A program made the translations under genes and the position numbers. Below the pieces are notes generated by a model. It searched no databases and was not told the DNA's origin. It saw nothing but the letters and a program-made list of their open reading frames with translations. Below are positions 46,332 through 55,893 of a stretch of DNA of 64,000 nucleotides, one piece after another. The stretch lies in contig JAQCAB010000001.1 in NCBI GenBank assembly GCA_027622375.1, forward strand, positions 51,317 to 115,316, in the 5' to 3' direction. This DNA comes from Bacteroidota bacterium (GTDB taxonomy: Bacteria; Bacteroidota; Ignavibacteria; UBA10030; UBA8401). The stretch's first letter is position 1. Each line of letters starts with the position of its first letter.

Positions 46332-47996
46332 TTATTTTGAGAGAATCATCCTTTTTGTTAAACTTTGATTGCCCGCATTCAAAATGTAATAATAAACTCC
46401 ACTTGGTAAATTGTTAGATTTAAATTCAACTGAATGGCTTCCTGCGTAAATTTGAGAATTTACAAGTGTAGAAATTTCTTTTCCCAAAATGTCATAAACT
46501 TTTAAAGTAACAAATTCACTTGTTGACAAATAATAATTAATTGTTGTTGATGGATTAAATGGATTTGGATAATTTTGCGCTAAAAAGTGAGTAGTAGCAA
46601 TAACTTTTTCATCATCAACTGAATTTATAATTTTAGGAAGTTTGATTGTAATATTTACGGTTGCACCGAGTGTTAAATTTAATTTTTGATAAATCGCTTT
46701 GTAAGAATTTCCAGATGGAGTTATTTTAACAGTCATTGTATCATATAACCCACCAATTCCAACTTTGCCAACACTATTTGTAATAAAAATATTTGGGTTG
46801 TTGGGAATTTCAACTGTAACATTTGGTATTGGAAGTCCACTTGTTGAGTCAGCAATTGTTAAAAATGAACGAGCGACTTTAATTGTACTTGGTGAGAGTG
46901 TGCCAGGGAACTCAATTACATATAAACCATTTGACATATCTGAGAGAATAATTTTTCCGGAAGGAAAATTTGGGAATACCCCCCAAACTCCATCATATAT
47001 TGTAGTGTCTAGTGAATGTGTATCATAATTACCAACTTCCACAGGAATATTTGGATCTTTTAAATCAACAATTCTTAATCCTTGAGTGTAATATGCAACA
47101 TATGCATAATCACCTCGAACATGAGCATTATGACTTCTTGAATATTTACTAGGCCTATATTTCGCTGCAAGTTTTACATCCATAATATTAGTTCTATCCC
47201 AAATTCTCAAAATATTTTCAGATCCAATTTCATCAGTTGATAAAATAAATTTTTTATCTGAAGTAAGATCTACATTATGCGTTCCCGAAAAAGGATAAGA
47301 AACTTTAGCAATTCGTTTCATATTAAATTTATCTCGTGCGTCAATTATTTCAATTCCACCACCAGAATAAATTGCAGCTGCATAAATTGTGTCATTATAA
47401 ATTGCGGAATCATGAACATAAACACCTTGATACATTCCAAGTGGAGTTGGATTTTCAGGATCGGTTAAATCAAGAGCAATCACTCCACCAGTAAAATTTG
47501 GTGATCGACTCTTGCTTGAGCCATTTAAATATAAAGTCTTTCCTTCAATTGAAATTGAGTGACTTGAAACTACTGTATCTTTTTGTTGAGTTGTGTTATT
47601 TAAAAATGTTGGTAAAATTGTTTTGACTAATGTTGCAGAGGTTGGTAAATTACTTAAATTAATTATTTGGAGTCCGTAACCTGCTGAAGATCGATTTTCG
47701 GTTACTACATAACAATAATTTTGGTAGACTTTCATTTCTTTCCATAATGAACTTGGACCAGGAATAAATGCAACTTCAGTAATTGGTTGAGAGTTTATAT
47801 CTATAATTGAAGTCCCATTTTGATTTCCAATAATTGCATATTCTTTTCCATTAGGAGCAACATAACCATAACAACTTGCGTAACTGCCAGTTCGTGGCTT
47901 TAAACTTCCGTACAAAGTTGTATTTAATGGTAACTGTATAGATTGTGAGAATAAATAAGCTACTGATGAAATAATTAATAAAAATATTTTTGACAT
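46332..47996 (-). CDS. Secreted choice-of-anchor-B / LVIVD-repeat protein with T9SS sorting domain
   Basis: The 554-residue protein has a signal peptide (about 1-18) and a beta-propeller-like region with LVIVD-type repeats, for example SIIDINSQ, IIDARDKF and RIVDLKDPNIPVEVGNYD. It has the metal-pocket-like His stretch SRSHNAHVRGDYAYVAYY. A carboxypeptidase-regulatory-like domain (about 380-450) precedes the C-terminal sorting domain (about 470-554), with NYPNPFNPSTTINYYL and LPSGVYYYILN. It is expected to be exported by Sec and then sorted to the surface by T9SS. It is the second gene after the FG-GAP protein (9 nt apart). Function unknown. Confidence 0.85.
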   Translation of the reverse strand: MSKIFLLIISSVAYLFSQSIQLPLNTTLYGSLKPRTGSYASCYGYVAPNGKEYAIIGNQNGTSIIDINSQPITEVAFIPGPSSLWKEMKVYQNYCYVVTENRSSAGYGLQIINLSNLPTSATLVKTILPTFLNNTTQQKDTVVSSHSISIEGKTLYLNGSSKSRSPNFTGGVIALDLTDPENPTPLGMYQGVYVHDSAIYNDTIYAAAIYSGGGIEIIDARDKFNMKRIAKVSYPFSGTHNVDLTSDKKFILSTDEIGSENILRIWDRTNIMDVKLAAKYRPSKYSRSHNAHVRGDYAYVAYYTQGLRIVDLKDPNIPVEVGNYDTHSLDTTIYDGVWGVFPNFPSGKIILSDMSNGLYVIEFPGTLSPSTIKVARSFLTIADSTSGLPIPNVTVEIPNNPNIFITNSVGKVGIGGLYDTMTVKITPSGNSYKAIYQKLNLTLGATVNITIKLPKIINSVDDEKVIATTHFLAQNYPNPFNPSTTINYYLSTSEFVTLKVYDILGKEISTLVNSQIYAGSHSVEFKSNNLPSGVYYYILNAGNQSLTKRMILSK

Positions 47997-48005
47997 TTAA
48001 TTTCC

Positions 48006-50090
48006 TTATTTAATTAAAACCATTTTATTTGTTTTGCGTATTTGTGACTTAAAATTAATAAATTTTATTGAATAATAATAGACTCCACTTGCTAAATTGT
48101 TTGCAACAAAACTATAATTTTGACTTCCAGAATTTAGTTTTCCCAAATTAATTGATTCAACTATTTCTCCAAGTATTGAATAAATATCTATTTCAACAAT
48201 TCCATCTGCTGGTAATTCAAATTTTATTGAGGTTGAAGAATTAAATGGATTTGGATAATTTCCTAAAATATTAAAATTATTTGGAATTATTTTTTCATCA
48301 ACATTTAAATAAACACTTCCAGAGTAATACAATATCCCCCCTTTTCCATTGCCAATAAATAAATCAGGAATTATTTTATTTGATAAATTAACCGCCACTG
48401 GTGCAGAATTTATTTTTATTAAATCAGTTGAGATTTTAAAACTATTTGATTGAGTTGAACTAAATTGAGGAGAAGAACTTGTTCCAATATTTGTAAAAAG
48501 TTTAATTGTACCTTCGCTATTACCAGATATTAAATTTTTCTTGTTTCCATAATTTAAAATTGAAGGAGTTGCATCGGTTCCAACATCAATTAAATCAGTT
48601 ACACTGGAAGTAATTTCAAATTTTGGATTCAATTTTGTACCAACATTTTTTAGGAATATTATTTTACCGGCACTATTTCCAATTAATAAATCTAGTAAAG
48701 AGTCATTTGTAATATCAGATAAATATGGTGCGGCATTATATCCAATATCTAGAGTATCAAGACCAAAAATTTGAAAAGTAAAATTAATATTATTCTCTTG
48801 CGAAATATTTTTATAAAATCTCACGCTGCCTGTATAATCTCCAATAAGTAAATCTGGCTTACCATCACCGTCTAAATCTCCAGCAGTTGGAGTTACGTAA
48901 TACAAGTTTGGTAAGCTTAATATCACAATATTACTATCTAAAAATTTTGGATTTTGGTTATCAGTAATATTTTTAAATAGTAAAATATTTCCACGATCAC
49001 TTCCAATAATTAAATCTTCATCACCATCTAAATCTAAATCACAAAAAGTGGGGAAACTTCTTGAACCAACATCCAGCATAGTTAATATATTTGTTGAAAT
49101 TAATTTGTAAAAAGGCGATTTGTTTGTTCCGATATTTTTATAAAACAATAACGAGTTTGTTGTTTGTGTAAAAAATAATGATCCAACAATTAAATCAATC
49201 TTAGAGTCACCATCGTAATCAACATGTTGTGTCATATTAAATCCGGCTGTTTTAATTGGTGATTCTTTTGGATAGGTTGAATCCCGCAAAACTAATTTTG
49301 GATTAGTTGTTGTTCCTGTATTTTGCAAATAATATAAACTTGAATTAAAAAAATCTCCCCAAAATAAATCTAAAGTGCCGTTGCTATCCGAATCAAAAAA
49401 TTCTAAAACACAAGAGCCATGCCTCATCTGAAAATTATTTTTTTTCTGTGTTAATCCGCTACCTTGAATATTTAATTGTTGCCAATAATCAGTAACATAT
49501 CTGTAACTAAAATTATTTGCGGTGCCGATATTTTCGTAAAAAGTGACTTGGCCGTTTGAAGTGCCGGCAAAAAAATCAAAATCTCCATCTCCATCAATAT
49601 CAACAAAACTTGGAACTGCATAAAACTCGCATTGAATAAAATTACCTATTGTGTCTTTTACTGCTGATGAAATAGTTTGAAATATTGGATTATTTTTTGT
49701 TCCGATATTTTTATTAAATGTAATTCCCAAATTTAAATTGTTCCCGAAGCAATCAAGATCCCCATCATTATCAATATCGACAAACTTAACCCAATTAACA
49801 GTTTGGATTGCAAAACTTCTTGTTGGTTTTAATTTATATTTTGTGGGATTTTCACATTCGTAAAACTGTAAAACATCATCTCGATCAATAATAAATAAAT
49901 CTAAATCATTATCATTATCAATATCTACAAATTGAAATCGCGGGTTGTCAATTCCACCCGCAAAAGGATTTTGATAAAGTTCTGAATTGTTTGTAATTGG
50001 AATTTTGTGAGGCTCAAAATTATACAAAAGTGGAACATTTTGGCTTTGTAATTTTATAAAAGTAAATAATGTGAGCCACAAATATTTCAT
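48006..50090 (-). CDS. Secreted FG-GAP/VCBS-repeat protein with T9SS sorting domain
   Basis: The 694-residue protein has a short signal peptide and then about ten repeats around 50-60 residues long carrying calcium-binding-like loops such as DIDNDNDLDLFI, DIDGDGDFDFFAG, DLDLDGDEDLIIG and DLDGDGKPDLLIG. They probably form a beta-propeller (FG-GAP/VCBS). The C-terminal part has GNYPNPFNSSTSIKFELP and LASGVYYYSIKF, the T9SS type A sorting domain. Likely a surface or released binding protein. Later repeats lose some Asp residues. It is preceded by a terminator that separates it from ppiD. Confidence 0.88.
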   Translation of the reverse strand: MKYLWLTLFTFIKLQSQNVPLLYNFEPHKIPITNNSELYQNPFAGGIDNPRFQFVDIDNDNDLDLFIIDRDDVLQFYECENPTKYKLKPTRSFAIQTVNWVKFVDIDNDGDLDCFGNNLNLGITFNKNIGTKNNPIFQTISSAVKDTIGNFIQCEFYAVPSFVDIDGDGDFDFFAGTSNGQVTFYENIGTANNFSYRYVTDYWQQLNIQGSGLTQKKNNFQMRHGSCVLEFFDSDSNGTLDLFWGDFFNSSLYYLQNTGTTTNPKLVLRDSTYPKESPIKTAGFNMTQHVDYDGDSKIDLIVGSLFFTQTTNSLLFYKNIGTNKSPFYKLISTNILTMLDVGSRSFPTFCDLDLDGDEDLIIGSDRGNILLFKNITDNQNPKFLDSNIVILSLPNLYYVTPTAGDLDGDGKPDLLIGDYTGSVRFYKNISQENNINFTFQIFGLDTLDIGYNAAPYLSDITNDSLLDLLIGNSAGKIIFLKNVGTKLNPKFEITSSVTDLIDVGTDATPSILNYGNKKNLISGNSEGTIKLFTNIGTSSSPQFSSTQSNSFKISTDLIKINSAPVAVNLSNKIIPDLFIGNGKGGILYYSGSVYLNVDEKIIPNNFNILGNYPNPFNSSTSIKFELPADGIVEIDIYSILGEIVESINLGKLNSGSQNYSFVANNLASGVYYYSIKFINFKSQIRKTNKMVLIK

Positions 50091-50121
50091 TTAGTAAATT
50101 AGTAGATATTTAATAAACAAA

Positions 50122-50145
50122 AAAGCCCTCAATAAAGAAGGCTTT
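50122..50145 (-). terminator. Rho-independent terminator of the ppiD-like gene
   Basis: Read on the minus strand, AAAGCC and GGCTTT form a 6-bp stem with a 12-nt loop, followed by a T run (GGCTTTTTTGTTT). It lies 25 nt after the ppiD-like stop at 50170. It is the clearest intrinsic terminator in the window. Confidence 0.75.
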
Positions 50146-50169
50146 ATATTTTTGAAAATAAAATAATTT

Positions 50170-52254
50170 TTATCTAAAAAATAAATCTCTGTTATCTTCT
50201 ATGTCCGAATTTTCTTTCAACTTAACAAGCCATTCTGAAAGAACTCTTTGTTTTTTCTCGTTTAAAATTTGTTGCGTGAGTGATTCTTTTTGAGAATTAT
50301 ATTTTGTTGTGTCAAATGATGTAGCTGATAATTTTTTTATTAAATAATATCCTCTTGTTCCTTTAACAGGTTCAGGAATTTTATTTATTTGAGAATTTTG
50401 AACTGCTGCTGTAAAATAATAATCTGTTCCGATTGTTGGTATTGAACCAGCTAAATTAAATTCACCGGTTGTTTGAACTTTTATTCGAGAATCTTTATTT
50501 GTTAAAATTGAAAGATCTGATGAATTATTTAATTCTTTCGAAAAATTTTTTGCAATATTTTTTGAAAGTTCAATTTTCTTTTTTTCTTTAATTTTTGGAA
50601 TTAAACTCTCTTTAACTTCATCAAACGCCCTGATACCTTCCTTTTCAGCTTTTGAAACCATTACAACTGCATATCCATCTGAAACAAAATAAACTTCACT
50701 TATTTCACCCTCTTCTTTATCAAAAGCGAATTTACTTATCGCCTCTTGGAAACCGAGACCAGGAATAAATCCACCTTTTTGAAATGGTTGGGATTCCTCA
50801 ACTTTTACACCAATTGATTGAGCAACCTCCTCAAATTTTCCTTTTTTTGCTAAATAAGAAAAATCAGCAGCTTTTTGATAAACTTCATCTTTTGTATTTG
50901 CAGATGGCTGAATTTGAATTAAAATATCAGCCAACTCAACTTCACGATTATCTTTTCCTTCAACTTTAATTACATGAATTCCAAACTCCGTTTTAACTGG
51001 CCCAATTATTTCACCTTTTTTAGATTTAAAAACTGCTTCTTCAAAAGGTTTTACCATTCTTCCTTTGCCGAACCATCCTAATTCACCACCAGATGTTGAT
51101 GCATTTGGCTCTTGCGAAAATTGTTTTGCAAGATCGTTAAAGTCTTCTCCTTTTTTTGCACGCGAAAGTAATTCTTTTGCTAAAGCAATATTTTTAGATT
51201 CATCTCCGGTTAACAATATATGACTTGCCTTAATAAAAGTTTCTGCTCCTTTTCGATCGCGTAATATTTTTATTAAATGCGCTCCATCAACATCAATAAA
51301 TGGGCCAACAATGCTGCCAACTTTTGAATTGAAAACTAATTTTTCTTTTGTTGGAGTAATTGATCCATGTCCAAAAAAATTATATGTGGGTTCAGTTTCA
51401 GTATAAGTTTTTTGGATATCTTTAAAATCAATTCCTGCATCAACTTGTTTTTTAACATTTTCCAAATTTGCAAGAACCTCATTTGTATCATTTTTTGATG
51501 CTTGCGCAGATAATTGAACAAATTTTAAAATTCTTGTTGCTTCTTTTTTGTAATCTTTTTGATTTTCTAGATAAAGATCTCGCAAGTCATTTTCAGAATA
51601 ATTTACTTCGTTATCATTTACAAATAAATTTGGATCAAAAAATGCGTATTCAGCATTGTAAAATGTAGATTGATCATTATATTTTTTTAAAACTTCATTT
51701 GTTGAAACTCGAACTGATGAGCCAACAATACTTTGAACTTTTTCGGCAAGACGTTGTTGTTTTAAAACTTTTTCTACTTCAACCCAAATTTGACGATTTC
51801 GTGGATCATTAATTGCGCTTTCATAAGCTGTGCGATTAAATTGTCCTAGAGAATCTTTAAATTGTTGAACTAAAAATGGTGGTGGATTTTCGCCTCGAAC
51901 CCAATCTACAATTTCTTGATCACTCACAGATAAACCCATTTTATCAATTTCTATATCTAAAAGTGTTTGATTTACAAAATTTGTCCAAACTTGTTCGCGT
52001 AATTGGCGAGTTGTATTTTCATCAGGCTCGCTACCAGATTGTTTTTTATAATTTTCGGAAGTTTGTCGTAACTGTTCTGAAAATTCTGTATAAGTTAATT
52101 TTTTACCTTCAACTACTCCAACTACATCTCTTTGGGAGGAAGACATACCAAAATAATCCATTCCCCAATCAAAAATGATTGTGATGATAAAAACAACAAT
52201 TAACCCAAAAAGAATTACGGGCATGTTGTCCCGCATTCGATTCATAATTCCCAT
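50170..52254 (-). CDS. ppiD: Membrane-anchored peptidyl-prolyl isomerase, PpiD/SurA type
   Basis: PpiD-type proteins help secreted and outer-membrane proteins fold after the Sec translocon. The 694-residue protein has an N-terminal membrane anchor (about 13-32, VILFGLIVVFIITIIF), SurA_N-like helices, and a parvulin domain at about 345-435 (ASHILLTGDE, GGELGWFGKGRMVKPFEEA and IGPVKTEFGIHVIKV). Further parvulin-like modules flank it (about 235-330 and 440-560). It is Lys- and Glu-rich. The next gene, folD, lies 72 nt upstream and is probably separate. Confidence 0.87.
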   Translation of the reverse strand: MGIMNRMRDNMPVILFGLIVVFIITIIFDWGMDYFGMSSSQRDVVGVVEGKKLTYTEFSEQLRQTSENYKKQSGSEPDENTTRQLREQVWTNFVNQTLLDIEIDKMGLSVSDQEIVDWVRGENPPPFLVQQFKDSLGQFNRTAYESAINDPRNRQIWVEVEKVLKQQRLAEKVQSIVGSSVRVSTNEVLKKYNDQSTFYNAEYAFFDPNLFVNDNEVNYSENDLRDLYLENQKDYKKEATRILKFVQLSAQASKNDTNEVLANLENVKKQVDAGIDFKDIQKTYTETEPTYNFFGHGSITPTKEKLVFNSKVGSIVGPFIDVDGAHLIKILRDRKGAETFIKASHILLTGDESKNIALAKELLSRAKKGEDFNDLAKQFSQEPNASTSGGELGWFGKGRMVKPFEEAVFKSKKGEIIGPVKTEFGIHVIKVEGKDNREVELADILIQIQPSANTKDEVYQKAADFSYLAKKGKFEEVAQSIGVKVEESQPFQKGGFIPGLGFQEAISKFAFDKEEGEISEVYFVSDGYAVVMVSKAEKEGIRAFDEVKESLIPKIKEKKKIELSKNIAKNFSKELNNSSDLSILTNKDSRIKVQTTGEFNLAGSIPTIGTDYYFTAAVQNSQINKIPEPVKGTRGYYLIKKLSATSFDTTKYNSQKESLTQQILNEKKQRVLSEWLVKLKENSDIEDNRDLFFR

Positions 52255-52326
52255 TTGAAATTTACTCCTGAGCTGGTTTATTTAAAAAAAGTCAAAAAAT
52301 ATATGTTAAATATGGCGAAAATACAA

Positions 52327-53199
52327 TCAATAATTGCCCCCAACACTTAATTTTGCAGCCAAAAGTGTGTTTTGTAAAAGCATTGCAATTGTAAGTGGAC
52401 CAACTCCCCCGGGAACAGGTGTAATAGCTGATGCTACATTTTTTACATTTTCAAAGTCAACATCGCCAATCAAAATAGATTCGTTTCCTTTTTGAATTCT
52501 ATTTATTCCAACATCGATAACTACTGAACCATTTTTAACCATATTTGCAGTTATAAATTTTGGTTTCCCGATTGCGACAATCAAAATATCTGCTTGCTTT
52601 GTAAAGCTTGCAATATCTTTTGAAGCCGAGTGAACAATTGTTACAATCGCATTTCCATATTCTTTTTGTGAAAGTAAATTTGCGATTGGTCGGCCAACAA
52701 TATTACTTCTGCCGACAACTACAACATGTTTGCCCATTGTTTCAATTTTATATCTTTTTAAGATTTCAAGAATTCCGAGAGCTGTGCATGGAACAAAAGT
52801 TTTTTGTCCCAAAACAAGTTTGCCAACATTAATTGGATTAAAACCATCAACATCTTTTTCTGGAATTACAGATTGTAAAATTTTTTCTTCATTAATATGA
52901 TTTGGTAGCGGAAGCTGAATTAATATTCCATGAATTTTTGCATCGTTATTAAATTTTTCAATTTCAAATAATAAATCATTTTCAGAAATTGTTGAATCAA
53001 ATTTATTTAGCTTTGAATAAAAACCAACTTCTCCACAAGATTTAACTTTACTTTTTACATAATATTCTGATGCGGGAATACTCCCAACTAAAATACAACC
53101 TAAACCAGGAACAAAATTATTTTTAGCAGAAAATATTTTTACTTCCTCTGTGATTTCAGTTTTAATCTGCTCCGAAATTTTTTTGCCGTCAAGAATCAT
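52327..53199 (-). CDS. folD: Methylenetetrahydrofolate dehydrogenase / cyclohydrolase
   Basis: FolD interconverts methylene-THF and 10-formyl-THF, supplying formyl groups for purN and purH. The 290-residue protein has the catalytic region SEYYVKSKVKSCGEVG (Tyr and Lys), ILIQLPLPNHINEEK, DVDGFNPINVGKL, the NADP loop VVVVGRSNIVGRPIA, and the end ITPVPGGVGPLTIAMLL. All key residues are present. Start overlaps the ymdB stop by 4 nt. Confidence 0.95.
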   Translation of the reverse strand: MILDGKKISEQIKTEITEEVKIFSAKNNFVPGLGCILVGSIPASEYYVKSKVKSCGEVGFYSKLNKFDSTISENDLLFEIEKFNNDAKIHGILIQLPLPNHINEEKILQSVIPEKDVDGFNPINVGKLVLGQKTFVPCTALGILEILKRYKIETMGKHVVVVGRSNIVGRPIANLLSQKEYGNAIVTIVHSASKDIASFTKQADILIVAIGKPKFITANMVKNGSVVIDVGINRIQKGNESILIGDVDFENVKNVASAITPVPGGVGPLTIAMLLQNTLLAAKLSVGGNY

Positions 53200-54005
53200 T
53201 GCGATTTTGAAAACTCCGGAAAAATAATTTGTTCAGTTTGTTTACAGTTACCAGTTTCAATATCAATTCTAAAAACAACTCCGCAAAAGTGAACATCATT
53301 TACTGCGGTTTCATATTTGTATGGAGTTTGTTTTAGAAATCTTTGAATTGCACTATCTTTTCTCATTCCAATTACTGAATCAAAAGGACCAGTCATACCA
53401 GCATCTGTTATATAACCTAATCCAGCTGGTAATATTTTTAAATCGGCAGTTGGAGTGTGCGTATGGGTGCCAATTAAAGCACTCGCTCTTCCATCTAAAT
53501 ACCAACCCATTGCAATTTTTTCAGAAGTTGCTTCGGCATGAAAATCTAAAATAATAATTTTAGTTTCTTCTTTAATTTTTGAAATTGCAAAATCAATATT
53601 TTTAAAGGGATCGTCCAAAGGTTGCATAAAAGTTCTACCTTGAGCGTTTATAACACCAACTTTTATTTTATCCTTTGTTTCAAAAACTCCAAATCCAAAT
53701 CCGGCATTATCTTTTGGATAATTTATCGGCCTTAAAATATTTTTATAGCTACTCAATAATGTTTTTGAATCCCACCTGTCCCAAACATGATTGCCTGTTG
53801 TTATAACATCAACCCCAAGAGAAAAAACTTTTTTTGCATCATCTTCTGTAAGTCCTTTTCCATCTGCCAGGTTTTCGCCATTTGCAATGCAAAAATTAAT
53901 TTTATGTTTTTCTAAAATTCCTTTTAAAAAAGTTTGAACTATTTCAAATCCGGGCGCCCCAACTATATCGCCGATAAAAAGAATATTTAAATTTTTATTA
54001 CTCAA
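53196..54005 (-). CDS. ymdB: YmdB-family metallophosphoesterase
   Basis: YmdB-family enzymes hydrolyse 2',3'-cyclic nucleotides (and cAMP in some bacteria) and influence RNA and biofilm regulation. The 269-residue protein starts with ILFIGDIVGAPGFEIV (metal Asp), then CIANGENLADGKGLT (Asn/Glu), VITTGNHVWDR (His) and DFHAEATSEKIAMGW plus IGTHTHTPTAD. These supply the full di-metal site. It lies 2 nt before the sterol-desaturase family gene. Specific substrate in this organism unknown. Confidence 0.93.
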   Translation of the reverse strand: MSNKNLNILFIGDIVGAPGFEIVQTFLKGILEKHKINFCIANGENLADGKGLTEDDAKKVFSLGVDVITTGNHVWDRWDSKTLLSSYKNILRPINYPKDNAGFGFGVFETKDKIKVGVINAQGRTFMQPLDDPFKNIDFAISKIKEETKIIILDFHAEATSEKIAMGWYLDGRASALIGTHTHTPTADLKILPAGLGYITDAGMTGPFDSVIGMRKDSAIQRFLKQTPYKYETAVNDVHFCGVVFRIDIETGNCKQTEQIIFPEFSKSQ

Positions 54006-54007
54006 TT

Positions 54008-54802
54008 TTATTTTCTAAATGGATTTTTGAGAAGTGATGTTATTGTGTCATCTTTTTCAGTTCTAAATTCAGCCAGTCCATATTCAATTGATTCTGTGTC
54101 TTCAACTTTACGATAACTTCCAAAAATTCTATCCCAAATAGAAAAAATATTTGCAAAGTTCGAATCAGTTTCAATTTGTTTACGCGAGTGATGAACTTTA
54201 TGCATATCTGGAGAAACTATAAATATTTCCAAAAAATTATCAAACCATTTCGGGAATTTTATATTTGCATGTTCAATTTGCGCATTCAAAACTGAAATTG
54301 ATTGATACAACATAACCATCCAAATTTCTGCACCTGCAATTAAAATCCCGAAAAGTAAAAATATTGCTCTTAAAATACTTTCTGCTGGGTGAGCTCTGAG
54401 AGCTGTTGTTGCGTCAACTTTAGTATCAATGTGATGAATTCTGTGCAACTTCCAACCAAATGAAAATGTGTGCATTAATCTATGAATCCAATATGCGCCG
54501 ATCATATCCATCAACATAATTGCAAAAATTGCATGCAACCAAATTGGCAAATCCATTAAATATAAAATTCCAATTTTATTTTGTACAGTCCACTCTGCAG
54601 CTAAAAGTAAAATTGTTGCAAAAGTTAAATTTATTAAAATAGTTGTGAGTGTAAAAAATAAATTTACCGAAGCATGTTTATATTTGTTGTATTGAAAATT
54701 AAATAATGGAATTGCCCCTTCTAATGCCCAACAAAAAACTAAACTAAAAGCCAAAATTATTGTGCGATGGCTTGATGGAATTGTAGTGAAGTATTCAATC
54801 AT
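54008..54802 (-). CDS. Sterol desaturase / fatty acid hydroxylase family membrane protein
   Basis: These di-iron membrane enzymes hydroxylate or desaturate lipids. The 264-residue protein has about five hydrophobic helices. Its His clusters are HRLMH (H-x3-H), LHRIHHID (HxxHH), HANIKF and DMHKVHHSRK (HxxHH). Arrangement and length fit the bacterial family that includes alkylglycerol monooxygenase-like and carotenoid or sphingolipid hydroxylase-like proteins. The substrate is not predictable. It precedes ymdB by 2 nt and is probably the first gene of that operon. Confidence 0.85.
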   Translation of the reverse strand: MIEYFTTIPSSHRTIILAFSLVFCWALEGAIPLFNFQYNKYKHASVNLFFTLTTILINLTFATILLLAAEWTVQNKIGILYLMDLPIWLHAIFAIMLMDMIGAYWIHRLMHTFSFGWKLHRIHHIDTKVDATTALRAHPAESILRAIFLLFGILIAGAEIWMVMLYQSISVLNAQIEHANIKFPKWFDNFLEIFIVSPDMHKVHHSRKQIETDSNFANIFSIWDRIFGSYRKVEDTESIEYGLAEFRTEKDDTITSLLKNPFRK

Positions 54803-54832
54803 TCACTTAATATAACGAGTTAAATCCCTTTT

Positions 54833-55237
54833 TTACAATTCCAAGTTGATTATTTCAGCTTTATTTAAAATGTATAAGAGTAATAATATTACAACCGAAG
54901 CATAAATCAAAAATTCATTCGAAGAAAAACTTTTATTTAATATTAATATTATGTTTTGAAATTGATTTATTAAAAATTGAATATTATCCCAAAATAACTT
55001 TATAGATAAGTCGCCATTTTTTTGGATTTCATTTGTTTTAAAATTAGAAGCTATTAATAAAATAATTGGAGTTATTAATTGTATTCCAAAAATAATTTTG
55101 AAAAAATTTAGATCATTATTTTTTTTGTGAATAGATGAATCAAATTTAGAAATTATTTTCTGAGATAATTCTTCCGAAACATGATGAACTTTATAATGTT
55201 TTAATATTTTATCAATTTCATTTTCAATATTGTTCAT
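54833..55237 (-). CDS. Small two-helix membrane protein, probable anti-sigma partner
   Basis: I do not recognise a named domain in this 134-residue protein. It has a charged cytoplasmic N-terminus (about 1-42), a membrane helix (about 46-63, IIFGIQLITPIILLIAS), a roughly 45-residue loop and a second helix (about 111-128). The start overlaps the ECF sigma gene by 4 nt. That placement and topology are typical of anti-sigma factors or sigma-associated regulators, which is the inference. There is no zinc-binding ZAS motif (HxxxCxxC) visible. Confidence 0.7.
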   Translation of the reverse strand: MNNIENEIDKILKHYKVHHVSEELSQKIISKFDSSIHKKNNDLNFFKIIFGIQLITPIILLIASNFKTNEIQKNGDLSIKLFWDNIQFLINQFQNIILILNKSFSSNEFLIYASVVILLLLYILNKAEIINLEL

Positions 55238-55779
55238 TGTAAATCCTGTCTTAAATTTTTTTCTTCTATCATATTGTACAAACTTATTCTTGCTCGGTGT
55301 AAAGTTGTTTTGACATCACTTTCAGAAATATTTAATGTTTGTGAAATTTCTTCAATTGTGAGATCGTTAAAATAAAAAAGGGTCAAAACAATATTTTGTT
55401 TCTCAGAAAGCTCATCAACTAATTTTAATAGCAATTCATTTTTTATAAAATCTTTTTGTTCAGAATCATTTTTAATATTATTCTCAATAAATTCATCAAT
55501 CGGTTCTGTTTTATTTCTTTTACGATTTGCAACATAACTTAAACCTGTTCTATAAGTGATAGTATAAAGCCAAGTTGACACTTTTGAAGTTCCTTTAAAA
55601 GTTGACGAGTAATCATAAATTTTCATAAATACATCTTGCAGAGCTTCTTCTGCATCAAAATTATTTTTGCAAATACTTCGCAATAACGCAAAAGCTTTTG
55701 ATTTATATTTATTAAAAAATTCAATAAACGCATCTTTATCCCCAACTGAAATTTTTTGCAATAACTCTTCATCATTCAT
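55234..55779 (-). CDS. ECF RNA polymerase sigma factor
   Basis: ECF sigma factors direct RNA polymerase to stress- or envelope-response promoters. The 181-residue protein has region 2 (about 20-90) with NNFDAEEALQDVFMKIYDY and TWLYTITYR, and region 4 (about 120-172) with QNIVLTLFYFNDLTIEEIS and SESDVKTTLHRARISLYN. It belongs to the general RpoE-like type. It overlaps the small membrane protein gene, its likely regulator. The palindrome GTTACACTTGTAAC upstream may make it autoregulated. Confidence 0.92.
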   Translation of the reverse strand: MNDEELLQKISVGDKDAFIEFFNKYKSKAFALLRSICKNNFDAEEALQDVFMKIYDYSSTFKGTSKVSTWLYTITYRTGLSYVANRKRNKTEPIDEFIENNIKNDSEQKDFIKNELLLKLVDELSEKQNIVLTLFYFNDLTIEEISQTLNISESDVKTTLHRARISLYNMIEEKNLRQDLQ

Positions 55780-55813
55780 TTGTTTAATTTTAGAGCAATT
55801 TTAAATCAAAAAA

Positions 55814-55851
55814 GTTACACTTGTAACCTTTTGCGGCTTCATTTTGTCATA
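55814..55851 (+). promoter_or_regulatory. Palindrome and candidate divergent ECF promoters
   Basis: GTTACA-CT-TGTAAC (55814-55827) lies midway between the sigma gene and the DUF6249-like gene. On the plus strand TGTAACC (55822-55828) is followed 17 nt later by GTCATA (55846-55851), matching the common AAC ... GTC pattern of ECF promoters. On the minus strand TGTAAC is followed after about 17 nt by GCTCTA, a weaker match. One palindrome could thus supply both -35 elements. Confidence 0.5.
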
Positions 55852-55893
55852 ATATGAAAAGATAAAAACATTAACTAAATTAAAGGAGATTTT

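Noticed and set aside
46325-46336. Palindrome AATAAATTTATT between the convergent decarboxylase and T9SS cargo genes
   Set aside because: All A/T, 12 bases, no loop and no T run; expected by chance in DNA this AT-rich.
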